From positions 1-64,000 of the forward strand of contig JBLHVV010000001.1 of assembly GCA_047628755.1 (NCBI GenBank): a stretch of 64,000 nucleotides of DNA, given 5' to 3'. Positions within the stretch are counted from its first letter, which is position 1. Each line of letters starts with the position of its first letter. The DNA comes from Bermanella sp047628755. Lineage in GTDB: Bacteria; Pseudomonadota; Gammaproteobacteria; Pseudomonadales; Oceanobacteraceae. This document shows positions 52,855-61,803 of the stretch, piece after piece. Made by a program: the position numbers and the translations under genes. The notes under the pieces were generated by a model. It had not been told where the DNA came from, did not search any database, and saw nothing but the letters and a program-made list of their open reading frames with translations.

Positions 52855-53898
52855 ATGTTCGGTTGGGGAAAATCTAAAAATAAAGTCGATAATCAGCCTT
52901 CGCAACAAGAAACAGTACCTCAAAATAGCGTAGACACTGAAATTGCCTCGGTAGACGCTGAAGTTCCTGTCGAAACAGGTTTCCTTGCACGTATTAAAAA
53001 AGGTCTCAGTCGTACTCGCTCTGGATTATCAGATGGCTTGGGGGATTTGCTGTTAGGCAAAAAAGAAATTGATGACGACCTACTAGAAGAAATTGAAACT
53101 CAATTACTAATGGCGGACCTTGGCGTAGCCGCCACTCAAGATATTATTGCCGAGTTAACCGCTCGCACCTCTCGAAAAGAACTCAATGACAGCGAAGCAT
53201 TATTTCATGCATTAAAAGAGCGCATGTCTGAACTGTTAGAGCCTTGCCATAAACCGCTTATTATTGATGATACGAAAAAGCCATATGTAATTTTAATGGT
53301 GGGAGTTAACGGCGTAGGTAAAACCACGACGATTGGCAAAATGGCTAAGCGTTTTCAGGCTGATGGTAAATCCGTGATGCTGGCCGCAGGCGATACTTTT
53401 AGAGCAGCCGCAGTTGAGCAATTACAAGAATGGGGCACACGCAATAATATTGCGGTAGTTGCACAGCATACCGGTGCCGATAGCGCATCGGTGATATTTG
53501 ATGCTGTACAATCAGCCCAAGCCAAAGGTGTTGATATTGTAATAGCCGATACTGCAGGTCGCTTACAAAACAAAGTACACCTAATGCAAGAGCTTGAGAA
53601 GGTCGTCCGGGTGATGAAAAAGCTAGAAGATTCTGCTCCGCACGAAGTTATGTTGGTGCTAGATGCAGGCACTGGTCAAAACGCATTGAGCCAAGCTAAA
53701 CACTTTCAGCAAGCGGTGGGCGTTACCAGTATTAGTTTAAGTAAGTTAGATGGTACCGCCAAAGGTGGAGTGATTTTTGCAATTGCCAAAGAACTAAGTT
53801 TACCTGTTCGTTTTATTGGCGTGGGCGAGCAAATTGACGACTTACGTCCGTTTGATCGCCATGAGTTTATTGATGCCCTATTCGCAGAAGGCGAATGA
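52855..53898 (+). CDS. ftsY: Signal recognition particle receptor FtsY
   Basis: FtsY docks SRP-ribosome complexes at the inner membrane. The 347-residue protein has a short acidic N-terminal A-region (about 1-45), an N-domain and the GTPase G-domain with GVNGVGKTT (150-158), DTFRAAA (180-186), DTAGR and SKLDGTAKGG. It heads ftsY-ftsE-ftsX. The A-region is shorter than in E. coli, as in many relatives. Confidence 0.96.
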   Translation: MFGWGKSKNKVDNQPSQQETVPQNSVDTEIASVDAEVPVETGFLARIKKGLSRTRSGLSDGLGDLLLGKKEIDDDLLEEIETQLLMADLGVAATQDIIAELTARTSRKELNDSEALFHALKERMSELLEPCHKPLIIDDTKKPYVILMVGVNGVGKTTTIGKMAKRFQADGKSVMLAAGDTFRAAAVEQLQEWGTRNNIAVVAQHTGADSASVIFDAVQSAQAKGVDIVIADTAGRLQNKVHLMQELEKVVRVMKKLEDSAPHEVMLVLDAGTGQNALSQAKHFQQAVGVTSISLSKLDGTAKGGVIFAIAKELSLPVRFIGVGEQIDDLRPFDRHEFIDALFAEGE

Positions 53899-53951
53899 GT
53901 AAGATTCAAAAAAATTAATGACTAAAAATAATAAAAATAGAGGAAGCAACG

Positions 53952-54644
53952 TTGGCGAATGTTCTCTTTGATCACGTAAGTAAAAGCTACCCTGGTGGTC
54001 ACCAAGCGCTAACCGACTTGAGTTTTGAGATTGCTCAGGGGGAAATGGCGTTTTTAACTGGTCACAGTGGCGCGGGTAAAAGTACCCTGCTGAAATTGAT
54101 TATGTTGATGGAGAAAGCGAGCCAAGGGCAAGTAATAATCGACGGAGTTAATTTAGCAAGGGTTAGTCAGCGACAAATCCCTTTTCATCGACGTCGTGTA
54201 GGCGTGGTATTTCAGAATCACCAATTACTTTTTGATCGCAGCGTATTTGAAAACGTGGCATTGCCTTTGCGCATTAGCGGTTATACAAGCCGCGACTTAG
54301 AGCGTCGAGTGCGAGCAGCTTTAGACAAAGTAGGACTGCTAAGCAAAGAAAAACAAACCCCAATTGAATTAAGCGGTGGCGAGCAACAGCGGGTGGGGAT
54401 TGCCCGCGCTGTTGTAAACAAGCCAAGCCTGATACTAGCCGATGAACCCACCGGTAACCTAGATCCTAAGCTCAGTGCTGAAATTATGAACTTGTTCGAA
54501 CAGTTTAATAATGTAGGCGTATCAGTGTTAATCGCGTCCCATGATCTTGCATTGATTAACCGCTTGTCGCACAGAGTTATTGGATTAAAAGATGGCCGAT
54601 TAGCAGGCGAACGGCCAGCTGGAGGCTTGACCAGTGGTAAGTAA
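53952..54644 (+). CDS. ftsE: Cell-division ATP-binding protein FtsE
   Basis: FtsE is the ATPase of FtsEX, which activates septal peptidoglycan hydrolases through EnvC-type partners. The 230-residue protein starts at a TTG with AGAGGAAG upstream; Walker A is GHSGAGKST (37-45), the signature is LSGGEQQR, and Walker B is LILADEPTGNLD. Its stop overlaps the ftsX start by 11 bp. Using TTG may keep its level low. Confidence 0.96.
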   Translation: MANVLFDHVSKSYPGGHQALTDLSFEIAQGEMAFLTGHSGAGKSTLLKLIMLMEKASQGQVIIDGVNLARVSQRQIPFHRRRVGVVFQNHQLLFDRSVFENVALPLRISGYTSRDLERRVRAALDKVGLLSKEKQTPIELSGGEQQRVGIARAVVNKPSLILADEPTGNLDPKLSAEIMNLFEQFNNVGVSVLIASHDLALINRLSHRVIGLKDGRLAGERPAGGLTSGK

Positions 54645-55629
54645 TTCTTCAAAACCTTCTAAAAAGTCAGCTAATAAAGCGTCTAACAAGCGCACTGCGA
54701 TTACGGCTCAAAGCCAGTGGCAGGCTTATATGCAACACCATAAGTTAATGGCGATTGATAGCTTGCAGCGTCTTATGTCGTCGTTTGGTTCAAGTTTAAT
54801 GACTTGGCTAGTTTTGGCCATCGCGTTGTCGTTACCTATGACACTTTATGTGTCGTTAGAAAATGTGAAGCAACTCAGCCGCACTTTAGATCAAAGCAGT
54901 CAGATGAGTGTGTACTTGAAGCAAGGAACTTTAGATCGTTTTGCTGCTGAAATTGTTACTGACTTGAAGTCTTGGTCACAGATTCAAACCGTCTTATATA
55001 TCAGTCCAGAGCAAGCCCTAGCAGAATTCACTAGCAGCACTGGTTTGACTGATGTGATTGACGGTTTAGACAGCAACCCACTGCCCGGAGTAATTAGTGT
55101 TGTTCCTAAGTTAGATCAGCAAAACGTGGTCGAACTAGAACAGCTCGAACAGAAAATATTGTCCTTGAGGCATGTGGAGTCTGTGCAATTAGATTTACTT
55201 TGGGTTAAGCGTCTTTATCAGTTTATGGATCTAGGCCAAAGATTAGTCTGGGCATTAGCGGCATTATTAGGTTTAGCGGTATTATTAATTATTGGTAATA
55301 CCATCCGGCTTTCTATCGAAAGTCGACGTGATGAAATTAGAGTAGTAAAGCTGGTTGGTGGAACCGATGCATTTGTGCGCAGGCCGTTTTTATACACTGG
55401 TATTTGGTTTGGACTGGGTGGTGGATTAATTGCTTGGATATTACTAAGTGTTGGGCTGTATTGGTTATCTGGCCCGGTTGAACGTCTAATCACTCTTTAC
55501 GGCAGTGATTTTGTTTTGCGTGGCTTGGGTTTTAGTGATTCTTTACTGTTGATCTTTGACGGAGTGTTGCTAGGCTGGCTAGGAGCTTGGCTAGCGGTTA
55601 GTCGACATTTGAGCCGTATAGAGCCTTAA
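54634..55629 (+). CDS. ftsX: Cell-division membrane protein FtsX
   Basis: FtsX is the membrane subunit of FtsEX and couples ATP hydrolysis to periplasmic amidase activation. The 331-residue protein starts at a GTG with GGAGG seven bases upstream, has a basic Ser/Lys-rich cytosolic tail (about 1-30), a membrane segment near 55-75, a periplasmic domain (about 80-200) and three more membrane segments. The family's SRRDEIRVVKLVGGTD loop is present. Confidence 0.95.
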   Translation: MVSNSSKPSKKSANKASNKRTAITAQSQWQAYMQHHKLMAIDSLQRLMSSFGSSLMTWLVLAIALSLPMTLYVSLENVKQLSRTLDQSSQMSVYLKQGTLDRFAAEIVTDLKSWSQIQTVLYISPEQALAEFTSSTGLTDVIDGLDSNPLPGVISVVPKLDQQNVVELEQLEQKILSLRHVESVQLDLLWVKRLYQFMDLGQRLVWALAALLGLAVLLIIGNTIRLSIESRRDEIRVVKLVGGTDAFVRRPFLYTGIWFGLGGGLIAWILLSVGLYWLSGPVERLITLYGSDFVLRGLGFSDSLLLIFDGVLLGWLGAWLAVSRHLSRIEP

Positions 55630-55737
55630 ATTCGGCAACAATTGCCAATTAATTAAAAAAAGCTATAACTTAAAGCCATCGTTCTGTACATGAAACATTG
55701 ATTTGCATTAAAACATCAAATTGAACCTTCTATGGCC

Positions 55738-55766
55738 TTGGCGCTCTAAAATCCCAGTGCTACACT
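55738..55766 (+). promoter_or_regulatory. Possible rpoH promoter
   Basis: TTGGCG (55738-55743), a 17-bp spacer and TACACT (55761-55766) form a reasonable sigma-70 promoter about 130 bp before rpoH, leaving a long leader. rpoH leaders often hold RNA structure that responds to heat; none is clear by eye. Confidence 0.4.
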
Positions 55767-55894
55767 GCTACCACGGTTAAAAATCAATAGTCGAGCAAAC
55801 AGCTCAATTGAATAGCCCAGTTAATATAGCCTAACTAAATAGCTAAACTGGATTCACTATTGATGACAATAAAATTGAATGGAGAATTATTAAC

Positions 55895-56761
55895 ATGAGC
55901 ACAAGCTTAATGGTCCCTAACATCGCAAGCCTGACGCCAGGTCGTGACCTAGACGGTTACTTGAACGCGATTGGCGGCATTGCTGTGTTAACTGCTGACG
56001 AAGAAAAAGCATTGGCAGACCGGTTATACTATGAAGAAGATTTAGATGCTGCACAGCATCTTGTTGTTTCACATCTGCGTTTTGTAGTACACATAGCTAA
56101 AAGTTACAGTGGTTACGGATTAAACCAATCTGATCTAATCCAAGAAGGCAATGTGGGTCTAATGAAAGCGGTAAAGCGCTTTAACCCAGAAGTAGGCGTG
56201 CGCCTAGTTAGTTTTGCGGTGCATTGGATCAAAGCTGAAATGCACGAATTTATTCTAAAAAACTGGCGCATTGTGAAAGTGGCTACCACTAAAGCACAGC
56301 GCAAGTTGTTCTTTAACCTTCGCAGCACTAAAAAGAAAATGGGTTGGTTAAACGAATCAGAAGCACAAACTATTGCTGACGATTTAGGTGTAGCTTTAAG
56401 GGATGTGCAAGAAATGGAAGGTCGAATGACTGCCCACGACAGTACTTTTGATAGCCCAGTAGCCGATGACGACGACGCCGCTTATCAGGCCCCCGTTAAC
56501 TACATTGAAGATCATAGCTTTGATCCAGCCGCTGCAATTGAAAATGCTAACTATGCAGAAGACGCTTCGTCGCGCTTACAAAATGCAATGTCTGAGCTTG
56601 ACGAGCGCAGTCGTGACATTATCATGCGCCGATGGTTGTCAGACCAAAAGTCCACTCTGCACGAACTTGCTGCAGAATATGGTGTATCAGCTGAGCGTAT
56701 TCGTCAGTTAGAAAAAAATGCTATGAACAAAGTAAAAGGCCTAATTGGAGAAGTGGGTTAA
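55895..56761 (+). CDS. rpoH: RNA polymerase heat-shock sigma factor RpoH (sigma-32)
   Basis: RpoH directs transcription of chaperone and protease genes during heat stress. The 288-residue protein has region 2 (QEGNVGLMKAVKRFNPE and FAVHWIKAEMHEFILKNW), the RpoH box QRKLFFNLRSTKK used for chaperone control, and region 4 with ERIRQLEKNAMNKVK. It follows ftsX by 265 bp, as in E. coli and Pseudomonas. A strong terminator follows. Confidence 0.97.
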   Translation: MSTSLMVPNIASLTPGRDLDGYLNAIGGIAVLTADEEKALADRLYYEEDLDAAQHLVVSHLRFVVHIAKSYSGYGLNQSDLIQEGNVGLMKAVKRFNPEVGVRLVSFAVHWIKAEMHEFILKNWRIVKVATTKAQRKLFFNLRSTKKKMGWLNESEAQTIADDLGVALRDVQEMEGRMTAHDSTFDSPVADDDDAAYQAPVNYIEDHSFDPAAAIENANYAEDASSRLQNAMSELDERSRDIIMRRWLSDQKSTLHELAAEYGVSAERIRQLEKNAMNKVKGLIGEVG

Positions 56762-56795
56762 TTCCCATGTTTTCTAGCTTTTTGATTCACAACAT

Positions 56796-56823
56796 AAAAA
56801 AAGCGGCTTAGGCCGCTTTTTTT
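56796..56823. terminator. Terminator after rpoH
   Basis: AAAAAAAGCGGC and GCCGCTTTTTTT form a compact stem with a 4-nt loop; runs of A and T flank both sides. It ends the rpoH transcript. Confidence 0.93.
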
Positions 56824-56912
56824 AATGAGGATGGGAGCGACATTAATAAGTACTGGCTTATTAACCAGTGCAGGGGTTTATGTTTTGCCTCTAAACCCGT
56901 ATCGTTCCCTCC

Positions 56913-57098
56913 ATGAAAAATCACACGTTAATATTATGCTTAGGGTCCATTTTTGGTGGCAGTCTATACCTTATGGCAGCGACCCAGATTAAAGCTTTGG
57001 GTATAATCACACCTATTGGCGGATTAGCCTTTTTAATTGGCTGGGCTTGCCTGTTTTATGCAGCCCTTCGCGATACTGAACAAAACCATAGAGAGTAG
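56913..57098 (+). CDS. Small two-helix membrane protein
   Basis: The 61-residue frame encodes two hydrophobic helices (about 5-25 and 32-52) separated by KALGIITPIGG, with a charged tail DTEQNHRE. I do not recognise a family. The start is ATG 56913 with CCTCC-like sequence upstream but no strong AGGAGG. The stop is 2 bp before the trmB start codon, which suggests a shared transcript and real translation. Confidence 0.55.
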   Translation: MKNHTLILCLGSIFGGSLYLMAATQIKALGIITPIGGLAFLIGWACLFYAALRDTEQNHRE

Positions 57099-57100
57099 AC

Positions 57101-57901
57101 ATGTCAGAAAACGATTCTAACGAACTTGAAGAATCTATCGTTCCTTCTATTAATGACTCTGGCGATACGGCAGAAGAGAGCGTAGACAGAGATGAAAGTG
57201 GCGTGCCAGTAAGCGTTCAGTATGCAAAACGTATTAAGTCGTTTGTTATACGTGCTGGCCGAATGAGTGCAGATCAGCGAGAGTTATATGCACAGCATTA
57301 TTCAGAGAAGGGGTTAAAATTAGAAGACGGCATGCTGGATTACCAAGCCGTATTTGGAAACAACAACCCTGTGGTTTTAGAAGTGGGTTTTGGTATGGGT
57401 AAAAGCTTGGTAGAAATGTGCCAAGCCAACCCAAACTTAAACTATATAGGCGTTGAGGTTCATACACCAGGGGTAGCAAAATTACTCCGTGATGCCGCTG
57501 ACTTTGGAGTTGAGAACTTACGCGTATATGAAGTTGATGCCATTGAGATTTTGGCCCATTGTATTCCAGATAATTCGTTGCAAACCATGCAATTGTTTTT
57601 TCCTGATCCGTGGCATAAAGCTCGACATAATAAACGTCGGATTTTAACCAGTAATTTTGCAGAGACTATTGGTCACAAGCTGATAATAGACGGCACTTTT
57701 CATATGGCCACCGATTGGGAACATTACGCCGAGCAAATGTTAGAAGTAATGGAAGCGGTGTCAGGCTATGAGAATGTTGCGGGTAAGGGTACATATCATC
57801 CGCGTCCAGAATTTAGACCATTAACAAAATTTGAAAATCGTGGCGAAAAATTGGGTCATGGGGTTTGGGATTTAATTTACAGGAAAAAACAATGTCGTTA
57901 A
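57101..57901 (+). CDS. trmB: tRNA (guanine46-N7)-methyltransferase
   Basis: TrmB makes m7G46 in the variable loop of tRNA. The 266-residue protein has the SAM motif LEVGFGMGKSLVEM (about 91-104), the FFPDPWHKARHNKRR segment and TDWEHYAEQML. An acidic N-terminal extension of about 45 residues is longer than in E. coli TrmB. It overlaps the next gene by 10 bp. This enzyme is unrelated to the TrmB-type regulator at 25853-26596. Confidence 0.95.
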   Translation: MSENDSNELEESIVPSINDSGDTAEESVDRDESGVPVSVQYAKRIKSFVIRAGRMSADQRELYAQHYSEKGLKLEDGMLDYQAVFGNNNPVVLEVGFGMGKSLVEMCQANPNLNYIGVEVHTPGVAKLLRDAADFGVENLRVYEVDAIEILAHCIPDNSLQTMQLFFPDPWHKARHNKRRILTSNFAETIGHKLIIDGTFHMATDWEHYAEQMLEVMEAVSGYENVAGKGTYHPRPEFRPLTKFENRGEKLGHGVWDLIYRKKQCR

Positions 57902-58188
57902 AAAAAGATAAAGAAAAAGTATTTGGTGGTGAGTGGACTGAAGATGGCATGCGTTTTTTCTTAGAAAGCGAAAGCTATGACGGTACTGACGTAGACTATA
58001 TTAACATTATGAAAGCTTATCAGCATATGACAGCTGAAACCTTTGCTGAATTCATTGTTTTTTTCAAAACTGAAGGTCATAACGTAAGTGCTAAGAACTT
58101 GGATGGTGAAAGCGCTGTCAATGTAATAGGTTCTCATGCACCTGGTCAGCCATATGCTAAGGCGCTAGCAGCGGCTGGAGCAGTTTAA
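57892..58188 (+). CDS. PA4642-family small protein
   Basis: The 98-residue protein starts at ATG 57892 (AGGAAAA upstream), overlapping the end of trmB. It begins MSLKKDKEKVFGGEW and has AYQHMTAETFAEFIVFF and GQPYAKALAAAGA, which I match from memory to the Pseudomonas PA4642 family of unknown function. The sequence is all-helical with an ankyrin-like SAVNVIGSH turn. A longer frame from 57865 is not supported. Confidence 0.7.
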   Translation: MSLKKDKEKVFGGEWTEDGMRFFLESESYDGTDVDYINIMKAYQHMTAETFAEFIVFFKTEGHNVSAKNLDGESAVNVIGSHAPGQPYAKALAAAGAV

Positions 58189-58242
58189 TTTGTATTAGAC
58201 GTTTATAAAAGTTCATATAGATAGTCTGAATAATGGTTAAAT

Positions 58243-58281
58243 AAAAAAGCGAGCTTGGATATTATCAAAGCTCGCTTTTTT
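58243..58281. terminator. Bidirectional terminator after the PA4642-like gene
   Basis: AAAAAAGCGAGCTT (58243-58256) pairs with AAGCTCGCTTTTTT (58268-58281) around an 11-nt loop. It separates convergent transcripts. Confidence 0.93.
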
Positions 58282-58305
58282 GGTTTTAGCTAATGAGATA
58301 AGCGA

Positions 58306-59637
58306 TCATTCTTTTTTATTGATAATACCTTCTACATACGAAGCCCCATTGTGGGAGAAGTCAGATAATAAATCAGATATGGCGTCTATTAAGCGGTCAA
58401 AACCTTGCTCGCCAGATTGCTCTTTTACTATGTCTATTAATTGTGTTTTTACCCCCAGGTCAGAATATTCAATATTTGGATCACTAACAAATTTAGTCGG
58501 CATGGTTTGATTAATCACATTGTCTATATGTTCAGCCTTGTCATATGACGTTTGGGAAAAAACACCCACCACATCTGAATCTTTATACACGCGAATTTGT
58601 TCAGGTACGTGAAGTGCTTTCAGTGTTTTATGATCATGGTTCCCTTCAAGTAAAGCTGTAGTCATAACCAAACTTTGAAAATCCTCTAGTACAGTGTGTC
58701 TATTTGAAACTAATTGAGTGGCTTCTTGCTGAGCTTTGGGAAAACCAGCCAAACCTAATACTCCTGGGAATAACGTTTCAAATGTACTGTTACCAGGAAT
58801 TGGAGTTATATGATACGGGTTAGAAAAATCACCAATGTAATGCATTCCCCAGCCCATAAAACGCCAACCCCAATAATCATGGCCGTTATCAAATGCAAAT
58901 TCAGCAAGTTGCTTAAATAATTGAATGCGATATTCAGGATAGGTTTGCTTCAAAAAAGCACCTAAAGTGTAAAGTACTGTGGACTCGTGATAAAAGCCCA
59001 TGTGGAAAGGCGCTTGACTCCCGTATTCTAAATTAGCATTACCAAATGGCTGTGGACCAAAGCCATATTCAAGGCCGTAGTCGGTGTTACTGTCTGTGAA
59101 CAAGCCAATATCTAAGCCATGGTCTGGTTCGTCGTTAGCACTGGTTGCCACGTCTAATGGAGTCACCATATCTCCTGCGGCTAGCTGAACTAGTTGCACG
59201 TTTTCTAAATAATGATAGTTTTTAAATACGGTAACATCTTGTGGTGCAATAGCGGCGGCTTCTCGTTTGTCCCCCGGCAATAGCTGTAAATATAGTGGCA
59301 TTTTTAAATGGGGATTTATACGAATTGCTTGAGTGAAGCGTTTACGGATGGTTGTTACATCGCCAGTTGACTTAAACGCTAGAGCATCTGGTCTAGGGGC
59401 GTAATGCCATAGAGTAGACTGCATTTTTATTTCTTGATCGGCTAAAAAGGTTTCTAATTTATCTTCGTTAGCCAGTAAAAAGGTTTCAATTGTTTCTACT
59501 TTAACCTGTTTTGCATTTTGTACCGCTGGCATAGACGCCAGTAGTGTTTGGCTTACCACGGTGTGGTTTGACCAAGATAGAGCGGGCATGGCTGCAGCGC
59601 ATAGGGATACTAATAAAAGCGATTTTATTATCTTCAT
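58306..59637 (-). CDS. Secreted zinc-dependent phospholipase C / P1-nuclease-like protein
   Basis: The 443-residue protein has a signal peptide whose likely cut (ALS|W) exposes W22 as the first mature residue, as in Bacillus cereus phospholipase C and P1 nuclease, where the N-terminal Trp is a zinc ligand. The segment GWGMHYIGDFSNPYH repeats the H-x3-D-x5-H spacing of PLC ligands H118, D122 and H128. It is longer than PLC-Bc (245 residues), with extra segments after about 140. It should act in the periplasm or outside on phosphodiesters, either phospholipids or nucleic acid. The fold assignment is by motif only. Confidence 0.65.
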   Translation of the reverse strand: MKIIKSLLLVSLCAAAMPALSWSNHTVVSQTLLASMPAVQNAKQVKVETIETFLLANEDKLETFLADQEIKMQSTLWHYAPRPDALAFKSTGDVTTIRKRFTQAIRINPHLKMPLYLQLLPGDKREAAAIAPQDVTVFKNYHYLENVQLVQLAAGDMVTPLDVATSANDEPDHGLDIGLFTDSNTDYGLEYGFGPQPFGNANLEYGSQAPFHMGFYHESTVLYTLGAFLKQTYPEYRIQLFKQLAEFAFDNGHDYWGWRFMGWGMHYIGDFSNPYHITPIPGNSTFETLFPGVLGLAGFPKAQQEATQLVSNRHTVLEDFQSLVMTTALLEGNHDHKTLKALHVPEQIRVYKDSDVVGVFSQTSYDKAEHIDNVINQTMPTKFVSDPNIEYSDLGVKTQLIDIVKEQSGEQGFDRLIDAISDLLSDFSHNGASYVEGIINKKE

Positions 59638-59770
59638 TTTTGGGGCCGTTAACTAATACGTATAACGTAAACCATACAGATAATTCTAATACTTTAATAT
59701 GACATATTGAGCAAATTGAGTATCCTTTTAGCCCAATTTACCTTGGGATAAAAGCGTTATAAATGAGATT

Positions 59771-60493
59771 TTATAAGCCTTTTATCAGCTTTCGAACCCC
59801 GGCAACATGGCGTCTAGAAATAGGGATTGGTTGTTCATAACCATTCAGCGTTAATGTATAGCCAATGCCATCGTGTTTTTCAAAACTGGTAATGGCCTTA
59901 ATTGCCACTAATGCGTTTCTATGGACTCGAATAAAAAAGCCTTCAAACTCGTCTTCTAATTCTTTTAGCGGTTCATCAATTAAAAGCTCTCCAAGTTTGT
60001 GGACTACAGCAATGTATTTTTGGTCGGCTCTAAATAAAATAATATTTTCAATGGGAATGAGTTCTAGTCCTTGATGAGATTTTGCACTGATATGATTGCG
60101 ACAGGCATTACTGTTTAAAAACTGTGCTTGCACTTTGTTGAGTTTCTTTAGTTTTGACAGTGCATTCCTTAAATCGTCAATACGTACAGGCTTTAATAAA
60201 TATCCCACTGCCTGTACGTCAAATGCTTGTATTGCATATTCATCATAAGCAGTGGTAAAAATAATTGCTGGTGGAGTGTCTAGCTGACTAATGTGCTGGG
60301 CTGCTTCTAAGCCATTCATTGCTGGCATTTGAATGTCCAAAAGTACCACATCAGGAGCAAACTTTTCGATGGCTTTAATTGCTTCTATGCCGTTATTCGC
60401 TTCACTCACCACTTCGCCCAGTTGAGCATTATTTATAAAACGAACTAGACGTGTACGCGCTAGGGGCTCGTCATCAACAATTATTATTTTCAT
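59771..60493 (-). CDS. algR: LytTR response regulator, AlgR-like
   Basis: The 240-residue protein has a receiver domain (acidic D7 and D8, phosphoacceptor D53, K near YLLKPV) and a LytTR DNA-binding domain (about 135-240) with FFIRVHRNALV. It matches AlgR, which controls surface functions such as pili and exopolysaccharide in Pseudomonas. Its ATG overlaps the kinase stop (ATGA). The targets here are unknown. Confidence 0.87.
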   Translation of the reverse strand: MKIIIVDDEPLARTRLVRFINNAQLGEVVSEANNGIEAIKAIEKFAPDVVLLDIQMPAMNGLEAAQHISQLDTPPAIIFTTAYDEYAIQAFDVQAVGYLLKPVRIDDLRNALSKLKKLNKVQAQFLNSNACRNHISAKSHQGLELIPIENIILFRADQKYIAVVHKLGELLIDEPLKELEDEFEGFFIRVHRNALVAIKAITSFEKHDGIGYTLTLNGYEQPIPISRRHVAGVRKLIKGL

Positions 60494-61563
60494 ATATTTA
60501 TATGGGCCGTATTTGGGTACTCAATAGTAATATTAAACTGATCGTTATTAAGGTCTGTTGTCATTAAAACATCCTCTCCATAAAGAGCTTGTAATCTATG
60601 GCGAATATTTTCTAGGGCCATATGATTGCCAGACTCTTTATAATTACTGGTAGCTCGATTGTTAATAGGTTTGTCACTGATAGGATTGCTAACCTGTAGA
60701 AACACACGATTATTTATGGTGTTTATAATTACCTTTACTATTCCACCATTGATGCGGGAAGATATGCCATGATTAATGGCATTTTCTATTAGAGGCTGCA
60801 ATGTTAATAATGGGATTTTAGTCGTGTTTTCAGCATTAATATTCCAGTCAACCGTTAAGCGATCACCCAGACGAATCTGTTCAATGTTCACGTACTTTTT
60901 GCATAGATCCAGTTCTTGTTTAAGACTTACCTCACTACCAGCTTCTTTTAAACTGGCTCTAAAAAGTTCGCTTAAATCTTCTACTGCTCGTTCAGCTTTA
61001 TCTGGATCCACATGAATAAGACTGGCAATAATGTTCATGCTGTTAAATAAAAAGTGTGGGCGGATTCGGCTTTGCAATGCTTGAATGCGTGATTGCAGTT
61101 CACTGCGAGCACGTAATCGACTTTCCATTTGTACAAAAAAATAGTGTAACAATAAAGCCGCTAAGATCATCGTGATCATTTGATTCTTTAATATCCAGTC
61201 CCAACCTAAATTTTCGTACAAAAAATAGTGGAACCCCCACTGAGTAAGTAGGCTCAAAACCAAGTTACATAGCAAAATAACCGCAAATGCTATAGCCGTT
61301 AATTTATTAACCGTCATTTTTGGTAGATATAATCGCAGTCTACATAGGCATACGGCACATACTAAAACCATCCATTGAATATAAAGCGACAATAACCCAA
61401 ATTGCTCCCAGCTAAAATCTAACGCCCCGCTAGAAAGCAATGTGATTGCAATCACCAGGGCTTCGCTGGACAAAATAACCCACAATGCACTGCGCCCTTG
61501 GCAGAGGTCGGGTATTAGGTCTTTTGAGTCGATTGACCCATGGCTAAAAGATTTCTGTGACAT
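60490..61563 (-). CDS. algZ: LytS/AlgZ-type sensor histidine kinase
   Basis: The 357-residue protein has a membrane region with four hydrophobic segments (about 28-45, 56-74, 88-108 and 127-145), then the His_kinase domain with RIRPHFLFNSMNI (H170) and an ATPase-like end. The non-standard phospho-His region without a classic H-box is typical of AlgZ/FimS and LytS. It is divergent from argH, as in Pseudomonas, and is coupled to the response regulator by ATGA overlap. Confidence 0.87.
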   Translation of the reverse strand: MSQKSFSHGSIDSKDLIPDLCQGRSALWVILSSEALVIAITLLSSGALDFSWEQFGLLSLYIQWMVLVCAVCLCRLRLYLPKMTVNKLTAIAFAVILLCNLVLSLLTQWGFHYFLYENLGWDWILKNQMITMILAALLLHYFFVQMESRLRARSELQSRIQALQSRIRPHFLFNSMNIIASLIHVDPDKAERAVEDLSELFRASLKEAGSEVSLKQELDLCKKYVNIEQIRLGDRLTVDWNINAENTTKIPLLTLQPLIENAINHGISSRINGGIVKVIINTINNRVFLQVSNPISDKPINNRATSNYKESGNHMALENIRHRLQALYGEDVLMTTDLNNDQFNITIEYPNTAHINI

Positions 61564-61754
61564 ATGGGGTTAAGGATCCCGGCAATGAGTGTTTAGTCAG
61601 ATCTGAATAATATTTAACTTAAGAGTTTGTATTATTCTAAGCTAAGGCTCAAGTTTACAGGGCAATTCTGTGGCTAAATTGAGATAACACGATGTTATTG
61701 CTCGTACAAACATGCAAACCAGTCAGCATAGGTGAGGAAATCCGCTAGAGTCTG

Positions 61755-61760
61755 TATAAT
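61755..61760 (+). promoter_or_regulatory. Possible argH promoter -10
   Basis: A perfect TATAAT lies 43 bp before the argH start. No good -35 is seen at the usual distance, so an activator may be needed. The divergent kinase gene shares the 240-bp gap. Confidence 0.35.
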
Positions 61761-61803
61761 GCGCAGCAATTTAGCTTATCTTCGTTTTTAGCAAGGATCA
61801 CAC

